A stretch of 64,000 nucleotides of DNA from positions 1 to 64,000 of the forward strand of contig CANQIB010000006.1 of assembly GCA_947623915.1 (NCBI GenBank), written 5' to 3'. Source of the DNA: an uncultured Ruminiclostridium sp. Its GTDB lineage: Bacteria > Bacillota > Clostridia > Oscillospirales > Ruminococcaceae. Within the stretch, counting starts at the first letter, position 1; each line of letters opens with the position of its first letter. A program made the translations under genes and the position numbers. A model generated the notes under the pieces. That model was not told the DNA's origin. It ran no database searches and worked only from the letters and a program-made list of their open reading frames with translations. Shown piece by piece: positions 43,830 through 55,000 of this stretch.

Positions 43830-44405
43830 ATGAATTTAGCCAACAAGCTGACTTTGCTGAGAATAATACTGGTGCCGGTCTTTTTGCTGTTTATGCTGAC
43901 CGAGGACATAATACCGCTGAATTATCTGTGGGCGGCGCTTTTCTTTGCGGCGGCGAGCATAACGGACCTGTTCGACGGCAAGATAGCGAGAAAAAACAAC
44001 ATGGTCACTGATTTCGGAAAGTTTCTTGACCCGCTGGCGGACAAGATACTGGTCATAAGCGCGCTTATCTGCTTTGTCCAGCTGGGCTGGTGCGCCGCGT
44101 GGGCTGCCGCGCTGATAACCGCGAGGGAGTTTGCGGTATCCGGCATCAGGCTGGTCGCCGCGGGCAGCGAAAAAAAGGTAGTTATCGCCGCAAATCTGTG
44201 GGGCAAGCTGAAAACCGCCTCCACAATGGCGGCGGTGTCGGTCATACTTATACTTCATATTTTGGAGAGCCTTTCGCTGATCAGCGCGCCCGCTTTCCCG
44301 ATACAGCCGATAAGCGACGTGCTTATCTACATCTCCGTCACTTTGACGCTTATCTCCGGCATAAAATATATCTGGGATTACAAGGAATTTCTTAAAACAC
44401 GTTGA
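43830..44405 (+). CDS. pgsA: CDP-diacylglycerol-glycerol-3-phosphate 3-phosphatidyltransferase
   Basis: A 191-residue integral enzyme of phosphatidylglycerol synthesis. The CDP-alcohol phosphotransferase motif reads DGKIAR-N8-GKFLDPLAD (about residues 50-70). Four to five helices. It follows rimO by 10 nt. Confidence 0.92.
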   Translation: MNLANKLTLLRIILVPVFLLFMLTEDIIPLNYLWAALFFAAASITDLFDGKIARKNNMVTDFGKFLDPLADKILVISALICFVQLGWCAAWAAALITAREFAVSGIRLVAAGSEKKVVIAANLWGKLKTASTMAAVSVILILHILESLSLISAPAFPIQPISDVLIYISVTLTLISGIKYIWDYKEFLKTR

Positions 44406-44412
44406 GCTGAAT

Positions 44413-44432
44413 TCGGTTCCCGCATACCTAAA
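44413..44432 (+). repeat. Possible solo end of the 275-bp element
   Basis: TTCGGTTCCCGCATACCTA resembles the right end of the element (TTCGACTCCCGCATGCCTA) with about three mismatches and a TA at the same place. No partner end is near. It may be a relic or chance. Confidence 0.25.
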
Positions 44433-44449
44433 ATACATATGACAGAGAA

Positions 44450-44485
44450 ATGAGCAAGTATGCGCTGACATACTTGCTCATTTTT
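44450..44485 (+). terminator. Terminator after pgsA
   Basis: ATGAGCAAGTATG/CATACTTGCTCAT stem with five Ts after it. Confidence 0.85.
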
Positions 44486-44700
44486 GCCGCTCTGCGAGCG
44501 GGGCTTGAACGCTTTTTCTACAGCCTGTAATATACAAAAAGATAACTCCGCATTTTTACTCAAATTATCAGGATTTTTATAATTTGTTGTGTTATACTTA
44601 AATTGTTCCGGAACGTAAGGAGGGAAAAGCCTGAAAAAATTTTTCCAGACTTTGCGTTTTGCGCTTTGCTTTGCAAAACCGCACAAAACTTGAAAGGAGA
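44486..44700. other. Leader region of the AraC-GGDEF gene
   Basis: About 215 nt without a credible gene. It holds a G/C-poor segment with TTGTGTTATACTTAAAT (a possible promoter near 44585-44600) and then AAAGGAGA at about 44693-44700. Confidence 0.4.
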
Positions 44701-44736
44701 ATGCTTGCCTTGCAAGCATGGTCTAAGAATGGATAA
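44701..44736 (+). CDS. Possible 11-residue leader peptide
   Basis: ATG at 44701 has the AAAGGAGA site and encodes MLALQAWSKNG, whose TAA overlaps the ATG of the regulator at 44729 in another frame. GCTTGC-CTT-GCAAGC forms a hairpin inside it. The good ribosome site belongs to this frame, so the regulator may be translated by coupling. Confidence 0.35.
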   Translation: MLALQAWSKNG

Positions 44737-45556
44737 TTTAAAGCTGGAAGCTCTGCGCAGGGCATTGGAGTACACGGAAGAACATCTCAGCGGCGATTTT
44801 TTGCAGAAAGAATGTGCGGCGGCGTCAATGTGTTCGCTTTCGGGACTGCAAAAGCTGTTCAGATACGTTTTTCATATCAGCATCGGCGATTATGTCACAA
44901 GGCGGAGAATGACGCTTGCCGCCCGCGCTTTGAAAAGCGGACGTTCCGTGCTGGATACCGCGCTTGATTACGGCTACCGTTCGCCGGAGGCTTTCGCCCG
45001 CGCTTTTATCAGAGTGTGGGGCATAACTCCGCAGAGGTACGCAAAAAATCGCAGCTTTACCGAGCTTTTCCCAAAGCTGGATTTTCCGCAAACAGCGGAG
45101 TGTAAAGGAGAAGTAATAATGAAAAACAGGTTCGATATTACCGAAATGTACGACCGTATACGCTCAAAAGAGGGTAAATATGCTTTATGCTTTGATACCT
45201 GCCGCTTAGATCAGATCAACAAAACCTACGGCAGAAAAGCGGGCGACGCCGCGATAAGGGAATCGCTGAGCCGCATTGAACAGGCATGCGGCGATGATAT
45301 GTTCATGTTCCGTATAGGCGGCGACGAATATGTTCTCGTGACCGACTGCTCTGAGCCGGAAGCCGTAAAAAACATCGCGCTGTCCGTCATGTCGCATAAC
45401 GGCGAAACGGTAAGCTGCGACGGCGTCGAGCTCCCGATAAGCCTGCGCGCCGGAGCGATAAAGCTAACGCATGACAGCTGTACAAAATATTCTATACTTT
45501 TCAATGAGCTTGTAGACGCTCCCTCGAATACTCCTGAGGCATTTGATATGAACTGA
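44729..45556 (+). CDS. AraC-type HTH regulator with C-terminal GGDEF-like domain
   Basis: A 275-residue protein. Residues 1-105 are an AraC-type double helix-turn-helix ending in GYRSPEAFARAFIRVWGITPQRYAKNR. A GGDEF-like domain follows (about 130-275) with DQINKTYGRKAGDAAI and RIGGDEYVLV; it is shorter than usual, and the motif is GGDEY. It may bind or make a cyclic dinucleotide, or only use the fold as a sensor. The start lacks a close ribosome site (see leader peptide). Confidence 0.75.
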   Translation: MDNLKLEALRRALEYTEEHLSGDFLQKECAAASMCSLSGLQKLFRYVFHISIGDYVTRRRMTLAARALKSGRSVLDTALDYGYRSPEAFARAFIRVWGITPQRYAKNRSFTELFPKLDFPQTAECKGEVIMKNRFDITEMYDRIRSKEGKYALCFDTCRLDQINKTYGRKAGDAAIRESLSRIEQACGDDMFMFRIGGDEYVLVTDCSEPEAVKNIALSVMSHNGETVSCDGVELPISLRAGAIKLTHDSCTKYSILFNELVDAPSNTPEAFDMN

Positions 45557-45588
45557 AATATCTAATGTTTGCTCTACGTTTAGTCACA

Positions 45589-45620
45589 ATTCCCCCCCCC
45601 GATTGAAAATCGGGGGGAAT
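45589..45620. terminator. Bidirectional terminator between the AraC-GGDEF gene and tyrS
   Basis: A C-tract then GATT-GAAA-ATC and GGGGGG, flanked by AATT and AATATT. The stem has nine Cs against six Gs, so length may vary. Confidence 0.75.
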
Positions 45621-45624
45621 ATTA

Positions 45625-46836
45625 TTACTTCGTTATCTTATGGTAGCTCTTTTTGCCCTTTTTGATAACGGCGTATTCGCCTATTTCTATCATGGCGTTT
45701 TCGTCGGTCAGCTTTTCGCCGTTGACGGAAACTCCGCCGCCCGCTATATTGGTACGCGCGTCGCGCTTGGAGGGGCACATTCCGCTTTGTACCAGCGCGT
45801 CGATAAGGCTTACCTTTCCGTCGGTGATAAACTCGGCGGGAATACGGGTGGTGGGCATATCCTCGCTTACTCCGCCGGAAACGAACAGCTTTTTGGCGGC
45901 GTCTAACGCCTTTTGCGCCTCGTCTTCACCATGTACCAGCTTGGTAAGCTCGAACGCGAGTATCTCCTTGGCGCGGTTGAGTTGAGCGCCCTCCCAGCTT
46001 TCCATCGCCTCTATCTCCTCTATCGGCAGGAAAGTAAGCATTTTAAGGCACTTGATAACGTCCGCGTCCCCAACGTTGCGCCAGTACTGGAAGAACTCGA
46101 ACGGCGAGGTCTTTTCGGGATCGAGCCATACCGCGCCCTTTTCGGTCTTGCCCATCTTCTTGCCCTCGGAATTGAGCAGCAGGGTAACGGTCATCGCGTA
46201 AGCGTCCTTGCCCAGCTTGCGGCGGATAAGCTCGGTACCGCCCAGCATATTGCTCCATTGATCGTCCCCGCCGAACTGCATATTGCAGCCGTACTTGCGA
46301 TACAGCATATAAAAGTCGTAGCTTTGCATTATCATGTAGTTAAATTCCAAGAACGTCAGCCCGCGCTCCATGCGCTGCTTGTAACATTCCGCCGCAAGCA
46401 TACGGTTTACGCTGAAATGCGCGCCGACGTCCCGCAGCAGCTCGACGTAGTTTAAGTCAAGCAGCCAGTCGGCGTTGTTCACCATAAGCGCCTTGCCCTC
46501 CGAAAAGTCGATAAATCGGCTCATCTGCTTTTTAAAGCACTCAATGTTATGGTCGATGTCCTCCTTGGTCAGCATTTTGCGCATATCGGTCTTGCCGGAG
46601 GGGTCGCCTATCATGCCTGTGCCGCCGCCCAGCAGCGCTATCGGCTTGTTTCCCGCCATTTGCAGCCTTTTCATAAGGCAAAGCGCCATGAAATGTCCGA
46701 CGTGCAGGCTGTCCGCCGTCGGGTCGAACCCGATGTAGAACACCGCCTTGCCGTTGTCCACCAGCTCGCGTATCTCCTCCTCGTCCGTTACCTGCGCGAT
46801 AAGTCCGCGCCGTTTAAGCTCGTCATAGATCTTCAT
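45625..46836 (-). CDS. tyrS: Tyrosyl-tRNA synthetase
   Basis: A 403-residue class I synthetase. The HIGH-like motif reads HVGHFMALC (about residue 46), the KMSKS-like motif [11 protein letters not shown] (about 230), and an S4-like RNA-binding domain ends the protein. It attaches Tyr to tRNA-Tyr. It follows aroF by 24 nt and has no promoter or T-box of its own there, so its expression depends on the transcript that starts before aroF. Confidence 0.95.
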   Translation of the reverse strand: MKIYDELKRRGLIAQVTDEEEIRELVDNGKAVFYIGFDPTADSLHVGHFMALCLMKRLQMAGNKPIALLGGGTGMIGDPSGKTDMRKMLTKEDIDHNIECFKKQMSRFIDFSEGKALMVNNADWLLDLNYVELLRDVGAHFSVNRMLAAECYKQRMERGLTFLEFNYMIMQSYDFYMLYRKYGCNMQFGGDDQWSNMLGGTELIRRKLGKDAYAMTVTLLLNSEGKKMGKTEKGAVWLDPEKTSPFEFFQYWRNVGDADVIKCLKMLTFLPIEEIEAMESWEGAQLNRAKEILAFELTKLVHGEDEAQKALDAAKKLFVSGGVSEDMPTTRIPAEFITDGKVSLIDALVQSGMCPSKRDARTNIAGGGVSVNGEKLTDENAMIEIGEYAVIKKGKKSYHKITK

Positions 46837-46860
46837 ATTATTTTCCTTTCTTCGTTTTTC

Positions 46861-48166
46861 TTACAGAGCGTCCGCGATACCCAAAATAAGGCTTTCTGTC
46901 TTTTCCCAACCTAAACAGGGGTCGGTTATCGACTTGCCGTAAACGCCGCCGTCTACCGCCTGATTTCCGTCCTCTATATAGCTTTCTATCATCAATCCCT
47001 TTACCATGCGGCAGATGTCCCCGCTGTGGCGGCGGGAGTGCAGGACCTCCTTGGTTATCCGTATCTGTTCGAGATATTTCTTGCCGGAATTGGAATGGTT
47101 CGCGTCAACTATCACCGCGGGATTTTCCAGCCCCTTGGCGCTGTAAAGCTCATACAGCAGGCTGAGGTCCTCATAGTGATAATTCGGCAGCGTCTGGTCG
47201 TGCTTGTTGACGGCTCCCCGCAAAATAGCGTGCGCGAGCGGGTTGCCGGAGGTGGTCACCTCCCAGCCTCTATATATAAAGGTATGCGGCGACTGCGCCG
47301 CCTTTATCGAATTGAGCATGACCGACAAAGTACCTGAGGTGGGATTTTTCATTCCCACGGGAATATCCAGTCCGCTGGCGGTAAGGCGGTGCTGCTGATC
47401 CTCCACCGACCGCGCCCCTACCGCGACGTATCCCAACAGGTCGGAAAGATAACGGTCATTTTCGGGGTACAGCATTTCGTCCGCGCAGGTAAAGCCGGTC
47501 TGCTCCACCGCGTCAAGGTGCAGCTTTCTCACCTTGATAAGCCCCTCCAGCATATCTTCCCCGCGACCGGGGTCGGGCTGGTGTATCATGCCCTTGTACC
47601 CCTCTCCCGTGGTGCGGGGCTTGTTGGTGTAAATGCGCGGTATTATCAGCAGCTTTTCCTTAGGCATTCGGGAGTCGAACCCAGGCCGCCCCACGACGAT
47701 GCCTTTGGGCGCTTTTCGTTCCTTTCGGCTTGACAGGCGCCAGCCTGCCTGCGCCTCAAGAAACCAAAATCACCTCAAATTCATTCGCCGTGGGGTGCGC
47801 AGCAGTTTTTACGGAGCAGATTTTCGTCAAGACAAGGAAACCGAACGCAGGCATACTCACGTATGTCAAGAGAGGTTGACGCAGTATTGGCGGAAATATG
47901 CCCGTAAAAACCGGCTTGGGTTCGACTCCCGCATGCCTAACCTGCTCGTTCAGCCTTGCGAGCCGTCCGACGTAATCCAGCACCGGCTCCGGCTTATCCG
48001 CCGAGCAGGGACCTACTATAACTATGAACCTGTCCGACCTGCCGGTGAATACGTCGGCTATCTCTCGGTCGCGGCTCTCCTTTATCCGCTTTACCCGTTC
48101 GCTTGCGGGAAAGCGCTTTTTTATCTCCTCGGGAACGGGGAGCTTTCGTATAAAATCTATGGACAT
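46861..48166 (-). pseudogene. aroF: DAHP synthase interrupted by the inverted-repeat element
   Basis: First enzyme of aromatic amino acid synthesis (PEP plus erythrose 4-phosphate). The N-terminal part (48166-47940) reads MSIDFIRKLP...VGPCSAD...RLARLNEQ, and the C-terminal part (47660-46861) continues KEKLLIIPRIYTNKPRTTGEGYKG...DANHSNSGK. Between them is the 275-bp element. Deleting it with one TA (277 bp) leaves 1029 bp, a 342-residue protein of normal length that joins as LNEQV-KEKLL. As it stands the frame shifts and stops in the element. The C-terminal part could start at an ATG in the element end (MPKEKLL), but without a ribosome site. Confidence 0.9.
47663..47937 (-). mobile_element. 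Copy 3 of the 275-bp inverted-repeat element, inside aroF
   Basis: The same length as copy 1 but in the opposite orientation, hence sense to aroF. The ends match over 20+ bp (one mismatch in GGCATTCGGG against GGCATGCGGG). Both flanks are TA (47661-47662, 47938-47939). The internal hairpin on the minus strand is CATAC-GTGA-GTATG. It is very close to copy 1 outside a few positions, so it is recent. Confidence 0.9.
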
Positions 48167-48189
48167 ATTATCCGCTCCTTTTAAACGGC

Positions 48190-48428
48190 TGACCGAATCA
48201 AAAAGCCCTCTCATGCAAAAGCACAAGAGGGCGAATAAGCGCGGTACCACCTCAGTTTATCGGCAAAGCCGACCTTGAACGCCTTAACGCGGCAAACGTG
48301 AACGGCTTGTCACCGCTCCGGCTCAGGGGTGTACCTTCGACCGCGCCGCCTGCCGTCTTGCACCCTCCGACGGCTCTCTGAAAAGCTCTGCGCGGCTTAC
48401 CTGCCCCATCGCTGCCTTTAAACTTTAA
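48190..48428 (-). ncRNA. T-box leader, tyrosine specificity
   Basis: A tRNA-sensing leader before aroF-tyrS. The T-box sequence is AGGTGGTACCGCG (48240-48252 on the minus strand). A Rho-independent terminator follows (CCCTCT/AGAGGG, 48206-48231, then CTTTTT), with which it competes. Stem I shows GGGGCAGGTAAG and the opposite strand TCGAAGG-UAC-ACCCC, so the specifier reads UAC (48331-48333), Tyr. tyrS in the operon and feedback on DAHP synthase support this. Uncharged tRNA-Tyr would allow read-through. Confidence 0.85.
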
Positions 48429-48436
48429 CTGTTTTG

Positions 48437-48465
48437 AATATACCACAGTTTATACTTTTTGTCAA
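48437..48465 (-). promoter_or_regulatory. Promoter of the T-box/aroF/tyrS operon
   Basis: TTGACA (48460-48465) and TATATT (48437-48442) on the minus strand with a 17-bp spacer; transcription starts near 48430, just before stem I. Confidence 0.85.
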
Positions 48466-48586
48466 GGGCAATTTTTCGGTTTGTGAATTTTTTACATTTG
48501 TACAAGAACAAATGGATAGGCACGCCCGGTTTTTCGCGTTCGGCAGGCTTGCCCGCGAACCCCGATAAAAAGCGGAATAATCAACA

Positions 48587-48975
48587 CTTTCCACCGACTT
48601 TTCAACGGTCTGAACCCGCATTGTACCGTTTTTTGGTGGAAAACCCGAAGTTTTCAACATTTTCAACCAAAATTTTGTTGAAAACAGGTTGAAAACTTTA
48701 TTTATACAAACAGTAAAAAAATCGGGAAATGTAACTTTCGTTACATTTCCCTCGACGGAAAAATTTAGGCTTCGACATTTATCGGTTTGTCCAAAATTTT
48801 GAAATAATTTGGCAAAAAATTTTAACTTACTTAAATTTTCCGAATTTTTTTCAACCTACGGCAATTTTTTTCGAGCTTGCTTTATAATCGCAATTTTTAA
48901 CATTTTCAACCGAGTTTTCCACCGATTTTGTGATACAAAAGTAAAACTTGGTGGAAAACTCGGCAGGTTTTCAAC
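48587..48975. other. Cluster of DnaA-box-like repeats (candidate origin part)
   Basis: Twelve near-copies of TTTTC(A/C)AC(C/A/G/T) on both strands (e.g. near 48587, 48598, 48633, 48650, 48659, 48676, 48688, 48848, 48902, 48914, 48949, 48967) resemble the DnaA box TTATCCACA. Two are arms of a perfect 14-bp inverted repeat CCGAGTTTTCCACC/GGTGGAAAACTCGG (48910-48923, 48950-48963). The segment between 48700 and 48850 is A/T-rich and has a perfect GGGAAATGTAAC/GTTACATTTCCC hairpin (48724-48751). It lies 7 kb from dnaA. Confidence 0.6.
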
Positions 48976-49031
48976 TTAAAAAACGCATTTTCTTTAACTC
49001 AAAGTCATAATACAGCGGGTAAAAGGGGAGG

Positions 49032-52000
49032 TCATTTCTCCTTATACAGCTCCCGCAAAGCGCGGTAATACCAGCCCGCCGCGCCGGTATACAAGCTCCA
49101 GCCGCCCCGCCCGTAGCAGTCGGGGTGGGCGTACACGTCCGCCGAAAGATAATACGGCTCGTTTTTGTACACCGCCTCGTCTTTCAGCGCGGGGTCGAGC
49201 AGCTCCAGCAGGCGTTTTGCCTCTTCGGGATAGCCCAGACGATTTACCGCCATGCAAAGCCATACGGCGGCGTGGGTATACTGACCGCCGTTTTCGCGTA
49301 TCCCCTCGGGGTAAGCCGCGACGTAGCCGGTTTTGTTTTCCCCGTCAAAGCAGGAAAAGGGCGGGGCGAACAGCTTGATAAGTTTGTTGTCGTTATCCGC
49401 AAGGCGGCTCAGCGCGAGGTTGACGGCGGAGCGGCTGCGCTCGATATGCCGCGCGTCGTTTATATTTGCCAGCACCGCGAACGCCTGCGAAAGAATATCT
49501 ATCTCGCAGTATTTTTTCCCCCGCGCGCCGAGCTTTTCCCCGTCGTCGTAAAATCCGCGCAGGTAGTAGCCGTTTTCGTAAGCGCAGCCGTTTATGACGT
49601 TTCTGAGGTCGGCGGCACGGCGGGCGTATTCCGCCTTTTCCTCCGCCGAGATAAGCCCGTCCGGCAAACCGCACAGCTTATCGCAGACGATACAGTAGAA
49701 CATGGACAGCCACACGCTTTCTCCGCGCCCCTTTTCGCCCACTCGGTCAAAGCTGTCGTTCCAGTCGCCGCCTCCCATCAGCAGCAGCCCGTGTTCTCCC
49801 CTGCGGTAAGCGTATCGGGCGGCGTTAAGACAATGAGCCATCACCGTATCCGCCCTGCCCGTGCCGACTCGCGTATACAGCTCTTTTCCGACGAGCGGCG
49901 GGGCTGTGGAGTACTGCACCGGCAGACTTGCTATGCCGCAATCTCCGGTAAGGGAGATATAATGGCATAACGCGACGGGCAGCCACAGCATATCGTCGCT
50001 GCATAAGGTGCGAACGCCGCTTATCCCGTCCTCGGTGACGTGATACCAATGCAGCACGTCCCCTTGTTCAAACTGCGCGCGGCAGCTTTGCAATATAAGG
50101 TGCTTTAACAGCGACGGCTCTATATACGCCGCCGCCATTCCGTCCTGGAGCTGGTCGCGAAAGCCGAACGCGCCGCCGTTTTGATAAAACCCCGTGCGGG
50201 CGAATATCCGCCCCTTTATTATCTGATCCGGCAGCCAAAGGTTCATAAGCGCGTCCAGCGAGCTGCTGCCGGTAGCGTACCGAACGCTTTCGGCCGGGCC
50301 AACGGTCTTTAGCCTGTCCTCTCGGCTCATTTCGGCAAGCACTCGGGGCAATTTTCCCGCCGGACAGTTAAGCCCCGCGTAGGAAACGACGAATACGGCA
50401 GCGCGGCTTTGTCCCGCGGGTACGGTCAGCCGCTTTGCCGCCGCGAGGCAATCCCCGTCCGGCGTCACGCCGAGGTCCTCGCACATCGCGCCGTTATATT
50501 CGGTGCAGTACGCCGCGCCCGCGCAGTAAAGCGAAAACCGACCGTGAAAGCCGTCGGGGCTGAGCAGCCGCGCCGTGACGCAGCCGTCCTCCGTTTTGGT
50601 GACCGCCTTGCCGGACAGCTTTATCGCCAGCATGAGCGACAGGGAAATATCCTTGTCGGAGGTGTTATCCGCCTTTACCCTTATAAGCTCCGCCATGCCT
50701 TTTTCCGGCACGGCGGCGGTGACCTCGTACACCGCGCCGCGGCTGCGGCTGATATACTGCGCGCTGCTCCGACGGAAAATGCAGGTGCTGTTCTTTATTA
50801 TATCGGTGTATTCTCCGTTTCGCAAGGAGAACAGCATCATTCCCGCCGCGCTGCCGGTAAGCTCGTTATCCCACGGCGACAGCTTATTGAGCGCGCTGTT
50901 TTTCGCCCAGCAAAAGCCCAGCGAATCGGAATGTACCAGCGCGCCGAAGGTGGGATTGGCAAGCGGCTTGCTCCACGGCACGGCGGGGGTGTGGTTTATC
51001 ACATATCCGTCGGAAATAAAGCCCTCGTCCGCTTCTATGCGGTGGGATACCTTTAACGGCAGCCTTTTCTTCATCGGCGGCAGGGCGGCGTTTTCGGTCG
51101 GGCGGGAGGTCTGCGCGAAGTAGCAGCAATAAAATTTTAGCAGCGCGACGTCGTTTTCTCCCGCGGCAGCCGCGTCTATCACCGACAGTCCGCCGTCAAA
51201 GCCGAAAGAACGCTCCGCCGCCGTTTTTATCCGCTCGTATCGGTCGGTACACAGTATCGCGACGGTAAAGTCAAAGCCCGCGTTTTTAAGCCGCCGCGCC
51301 GCTTTCAGCACCGCGAACAGGCTTTCGTCGTCCTTGTCGCAGGAAAAGCAGACAGCGGGACGGGAGGTGTCTATTTTATACTTCCACAGCTCGGCAAAGC
51401 TGCCCTCGGGTCTTGTATCAAGTCTTATATTCCGCCCGCCAAATACCAGATACGGCAGCATGGAAAACGCCGTTACCCGCGAAAGCGGGGAAGCCCCCGC
51501 CAAAGTGACGGCTTTATACTCGCCCTGCCTGCGGACGTTTGCCAGCACCGCTTTAGCGGCGGTTTTTCCGTCGGCGCAGCAGATATACATTTTTATATGC
51601 TTGCTCTCCGCCTTTTTAAGCGAAAACGGCAGGCTCAGATACACGCAGGGCGTCGGCACATAGGACAACACGTCCTTTGTCAGCGGCGCGGATATATCCG
51701 CCTTTTCCCTGTTAAAGCAGCAGTACATATCCTCCGCGCCGTCAAAGGCTATCGCCATGCAGGGCAGCTCTTTGCCCTCTCTTTGGCGGCGGAAAACGGT
51801 AACGGTCTTTTCCTCTTTCTGATATTCGCAGTTCAAAAACATATCGGTAAAGGCGGGGTGCGCCGTTACCTCCCTGTCAAAGCCCAGCGCGGGGCGAAGA
51901 TAGATATTCAATGACAGCTTTCTTTCGTTTGCCGTTCGGTTGATAACGTAAAATTCATGCAGCTCGCACGCCTCGTCGGGGTGCAGGGAGATATCCTCGC

Positions 52001-55000
52001 CCAAGGTAAGCCCCGCCTGCTCGGTACGGTATCCCCCGCCGCAAAAGCTCTCTCTTACGTTATATATGCCGCCCTCCTCGCTCACCCTTACCGTAAAGGA
52101 CTGCTTTGGCTCATATCGGTCATACTGACCGTACACCGCCGGATAAAACAGCGAACGTCCGTTCCACAGGCTTTTGGTAAGCGCTCCCTCGCCTATCCCC
52201 GATTCGGGGGAAAATACCGCGACGGTCATCTTCCCGTTTGAGAAAAAGCCGCAGCCGCAGTCGGCGGTTTGCCGTTCCGACTTTGCTCCCGCCTTTGCGG
52301 GAGGACGGCGGTTCTTATACAGCACGGCGCCTCCCGTTATCCGTTCCTCGTTCATTTCCTCTCCTCTTTTCATATCCGCGTCGCTCATGAACAGCTTTAC
52401 CGCGAAATTATCCATAAGCACGTTTGCGCAGGCTATTATGCTCATTCCCTTATGATGCGCCATAAAGCTCTTTACCGTCTTTTTCCCGTCGGTGCGCTCG
52501 ACGGAAAGGTCCAGCGCCTCGTAATATCCGTACTCTCCGTCGCAGCAGCCCTCCTCGCGAAATCTCGCCAGCAGATTAAAGCTGTTGTAAAAGTCGAACG
52601 GCATCATCAGAAACGCCGAATACGGCGAATATACCGGCTCAAAGTAGAAGTCCGGTCTTATCGACGCGTCCCTTACCCCGAAAGCGCGGTACTGATAGTT
52701 GAGCTGTCGGTCGAACGCGTAAAAGCCGCTTTCGCTTATGCCGTACAGTCCCTTATGCGCCGCCTTTTTCTGACAATGCAGAGCATAGCGCAGATTTTCG
52801 TATATCAACCCCCCGACGGGCGCAGGCAGCAAAAGCTGCGGCATAAAATATTCAAAGCAGGTGCCCGACCAGGACAAGCTGCCGCGATAAAACGAGCTTT
52901 TGCCCTTTATCGCCGAAAGGGCGCGGCGATGCGCGACTGGCAGCTGTCCCGCGGCGACTCCGTAATAGCCCGTCATTCTCGCCTCGCTCATCAGCAGGTC
53001 GTAGCAGCTTTCGGTCAGCTTTTCGGTCACGGCGTCCGCCCCTATCGCCAGCAGTCCGCTGCCCGACTTGTAAAACGCGTCGATACGGGTCTTGCGGCAC
53101 AGCTCGTCTATTCGGGCGTACAGGTCGGGGCGCTGTTCCTTTATCCCTTGCTTTAGCGCGGTAAGGCAGCAAACGAAGTTTCCGCTGTCCACCGACGATA
53201 CAAAGTCCGACAGCGGCTCCAAGCTGACGGTATCGTACCAGTTATAGAGATTGCCGCGATATTTTTTCAGCTTTTCCACCGTATCCAGCGCCGCCTCGGT
53301 GCGCTTTTCAAATTCCTCTTTACCCAGCACACCGGCTCTTTCACAACAAAGCAGCGACAGCATATACATTCCTATATTGGTGGGGGAGGTGCGGTGCGCG
53401 ACGACGGGGGACGGCTCAAGCTGTAAGTTGTCAGGCGGCAGGAAGTTGTTTTCGCTGTCGGCGTATTTAAGGTAATACCTCAATTCCGCCGCCATTATCC
53501 GAGTAAGCTCGCGGCGGCGTTCCTCGCTCAGACGCAGCGCGGCGGGACTTTTCTCGGCGTCCAGCACGATAAAGACGGGTATCTGCGCCAAAAACAGCAC
53601 CGCCGCCGCAAAGGACGCCGGTCCGAAAAACAGCAGCGGAAAGGAAATAAGTGTGGAAAGCAGCAAAGCCGCCGCCGTTTTCACCGAGCCTTTCGCCGAC
53701 CTTGCCACCTCAAAGGCGGTGGTCCAGCTGAGCAGTCCTTTTTTTACCAGCATACGCCACACCGTCACGGATACCGCGCCAAGCGACGATAATCCGCTTT
53801 TGGGTATCAGTATCAGCTCGCACAGCATACGGTACAGCAGTCTTTCGCGGTTTCCTACCACCCCGCTGAGAAAGCGCCCGCCGTTATCTTTAGTTATCAC
53901 GGGAAAAAACTGCGCTGTCGCGGCGACCGCCGACAGCAACGCAATAACGGGGGAAAAGGTGAAAAAGCACAACAGCGTGAATATCGGCGCTGCCGCGCGC
54001 ATGGCGTTGTCAAACAGCTTGTATCTGTCGGCTGTGCCCAGCTTTAAACGCTTTGAAAAGATAAAGGGGATATTTTGTATATCCCCGCGCTGCCAGCGGG
54101 AGAGCCGCTTAAAATACCCCGACAGGTCGGCGGGAAAGCTCTCGGTAAATTCCTCCGGCACCGCCGCCGTTCTCAGCAGCCCTCCCTCCAGTATATCATG
54201 GGAAAGCACGCGGTTTTCGGGGAAAGTGTGACAACATTCGACATACGCGTCAAGGTCCGTCAGCCCCTTGCCGCAAAATATCCCCTCGTCGAACGCCCGC
54301 ATATAAAAATCGCCGTTCACCCCGTACTGGGCAAAGCCGCTGCCGCCGTAGCCGCCGAATATCGAGGAAAACCCGCTTTTCATGCAGGCGGACAGCTTAG
54401 GCACGCAGGACGGCGCTATTATCCCGAAGCCCGCCGTTACTCTGCCGTCCTTTATAACGGGGCGGTTCTCCTCCGCCTCGGCATAGCCTACCAGCGCCGC
54501 CGCTCCGTCGATGGGCACGTCGGTATCGTAATCCAAAGTCAACAGATACTTAGGGCGCAGCGGGCGCGTTCCGTAAAAGGTAAATTTTTCCTCCCGCCCG
54601 ATAAGAGTATCGGCGAGCTGTTCTATCGCGCCTCTCTTTCTTTCGTAGCCTATCCAGCTGCGCTGCGTGGCGCAGTAGCTCCTTTCCCGCAGGGCAAAGG
54701 AGATATTTTCGCAGGGAGAAAGCGCGTATTTTTCCAGCGCGTTTATTATCGGTTCGTCCTTGTCGCAGGTCTTTTCCTTTCCCGCGGGCAGATCGCACAG
54801 CAGGCAGACCTGTAAATTCTCGGTACGGTTTTTGTTCAAAAAATTTTTTGCCTTTTCCAAAGCCTCCGCCGCGTCCTTTTTTTCGGTCAGCAGTGTGGAG
54901 ATAACGCAGAGGGTCTTTGCCTGTTCGGGTATCCGTCCGCCGTTCTCCTTTTGCGCGGGAGGGAAAGCCCTAAGCCTTGCCATGCGGCATACCGCCCTGT

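Noticed and set aside
47663-47937. A promoter inside copy 3 that could drive tyrS
   Set aside because: TTGACA and TTGACG occur in the sense strand but no -10 sequence follows at 16-18 bp.
48587-48975. CRISPR-like array from repeated TTTTCAAC
   Set aside because: The repeats are 9 bp, occur on both strands and have irregular spacing; there are no cas genes.
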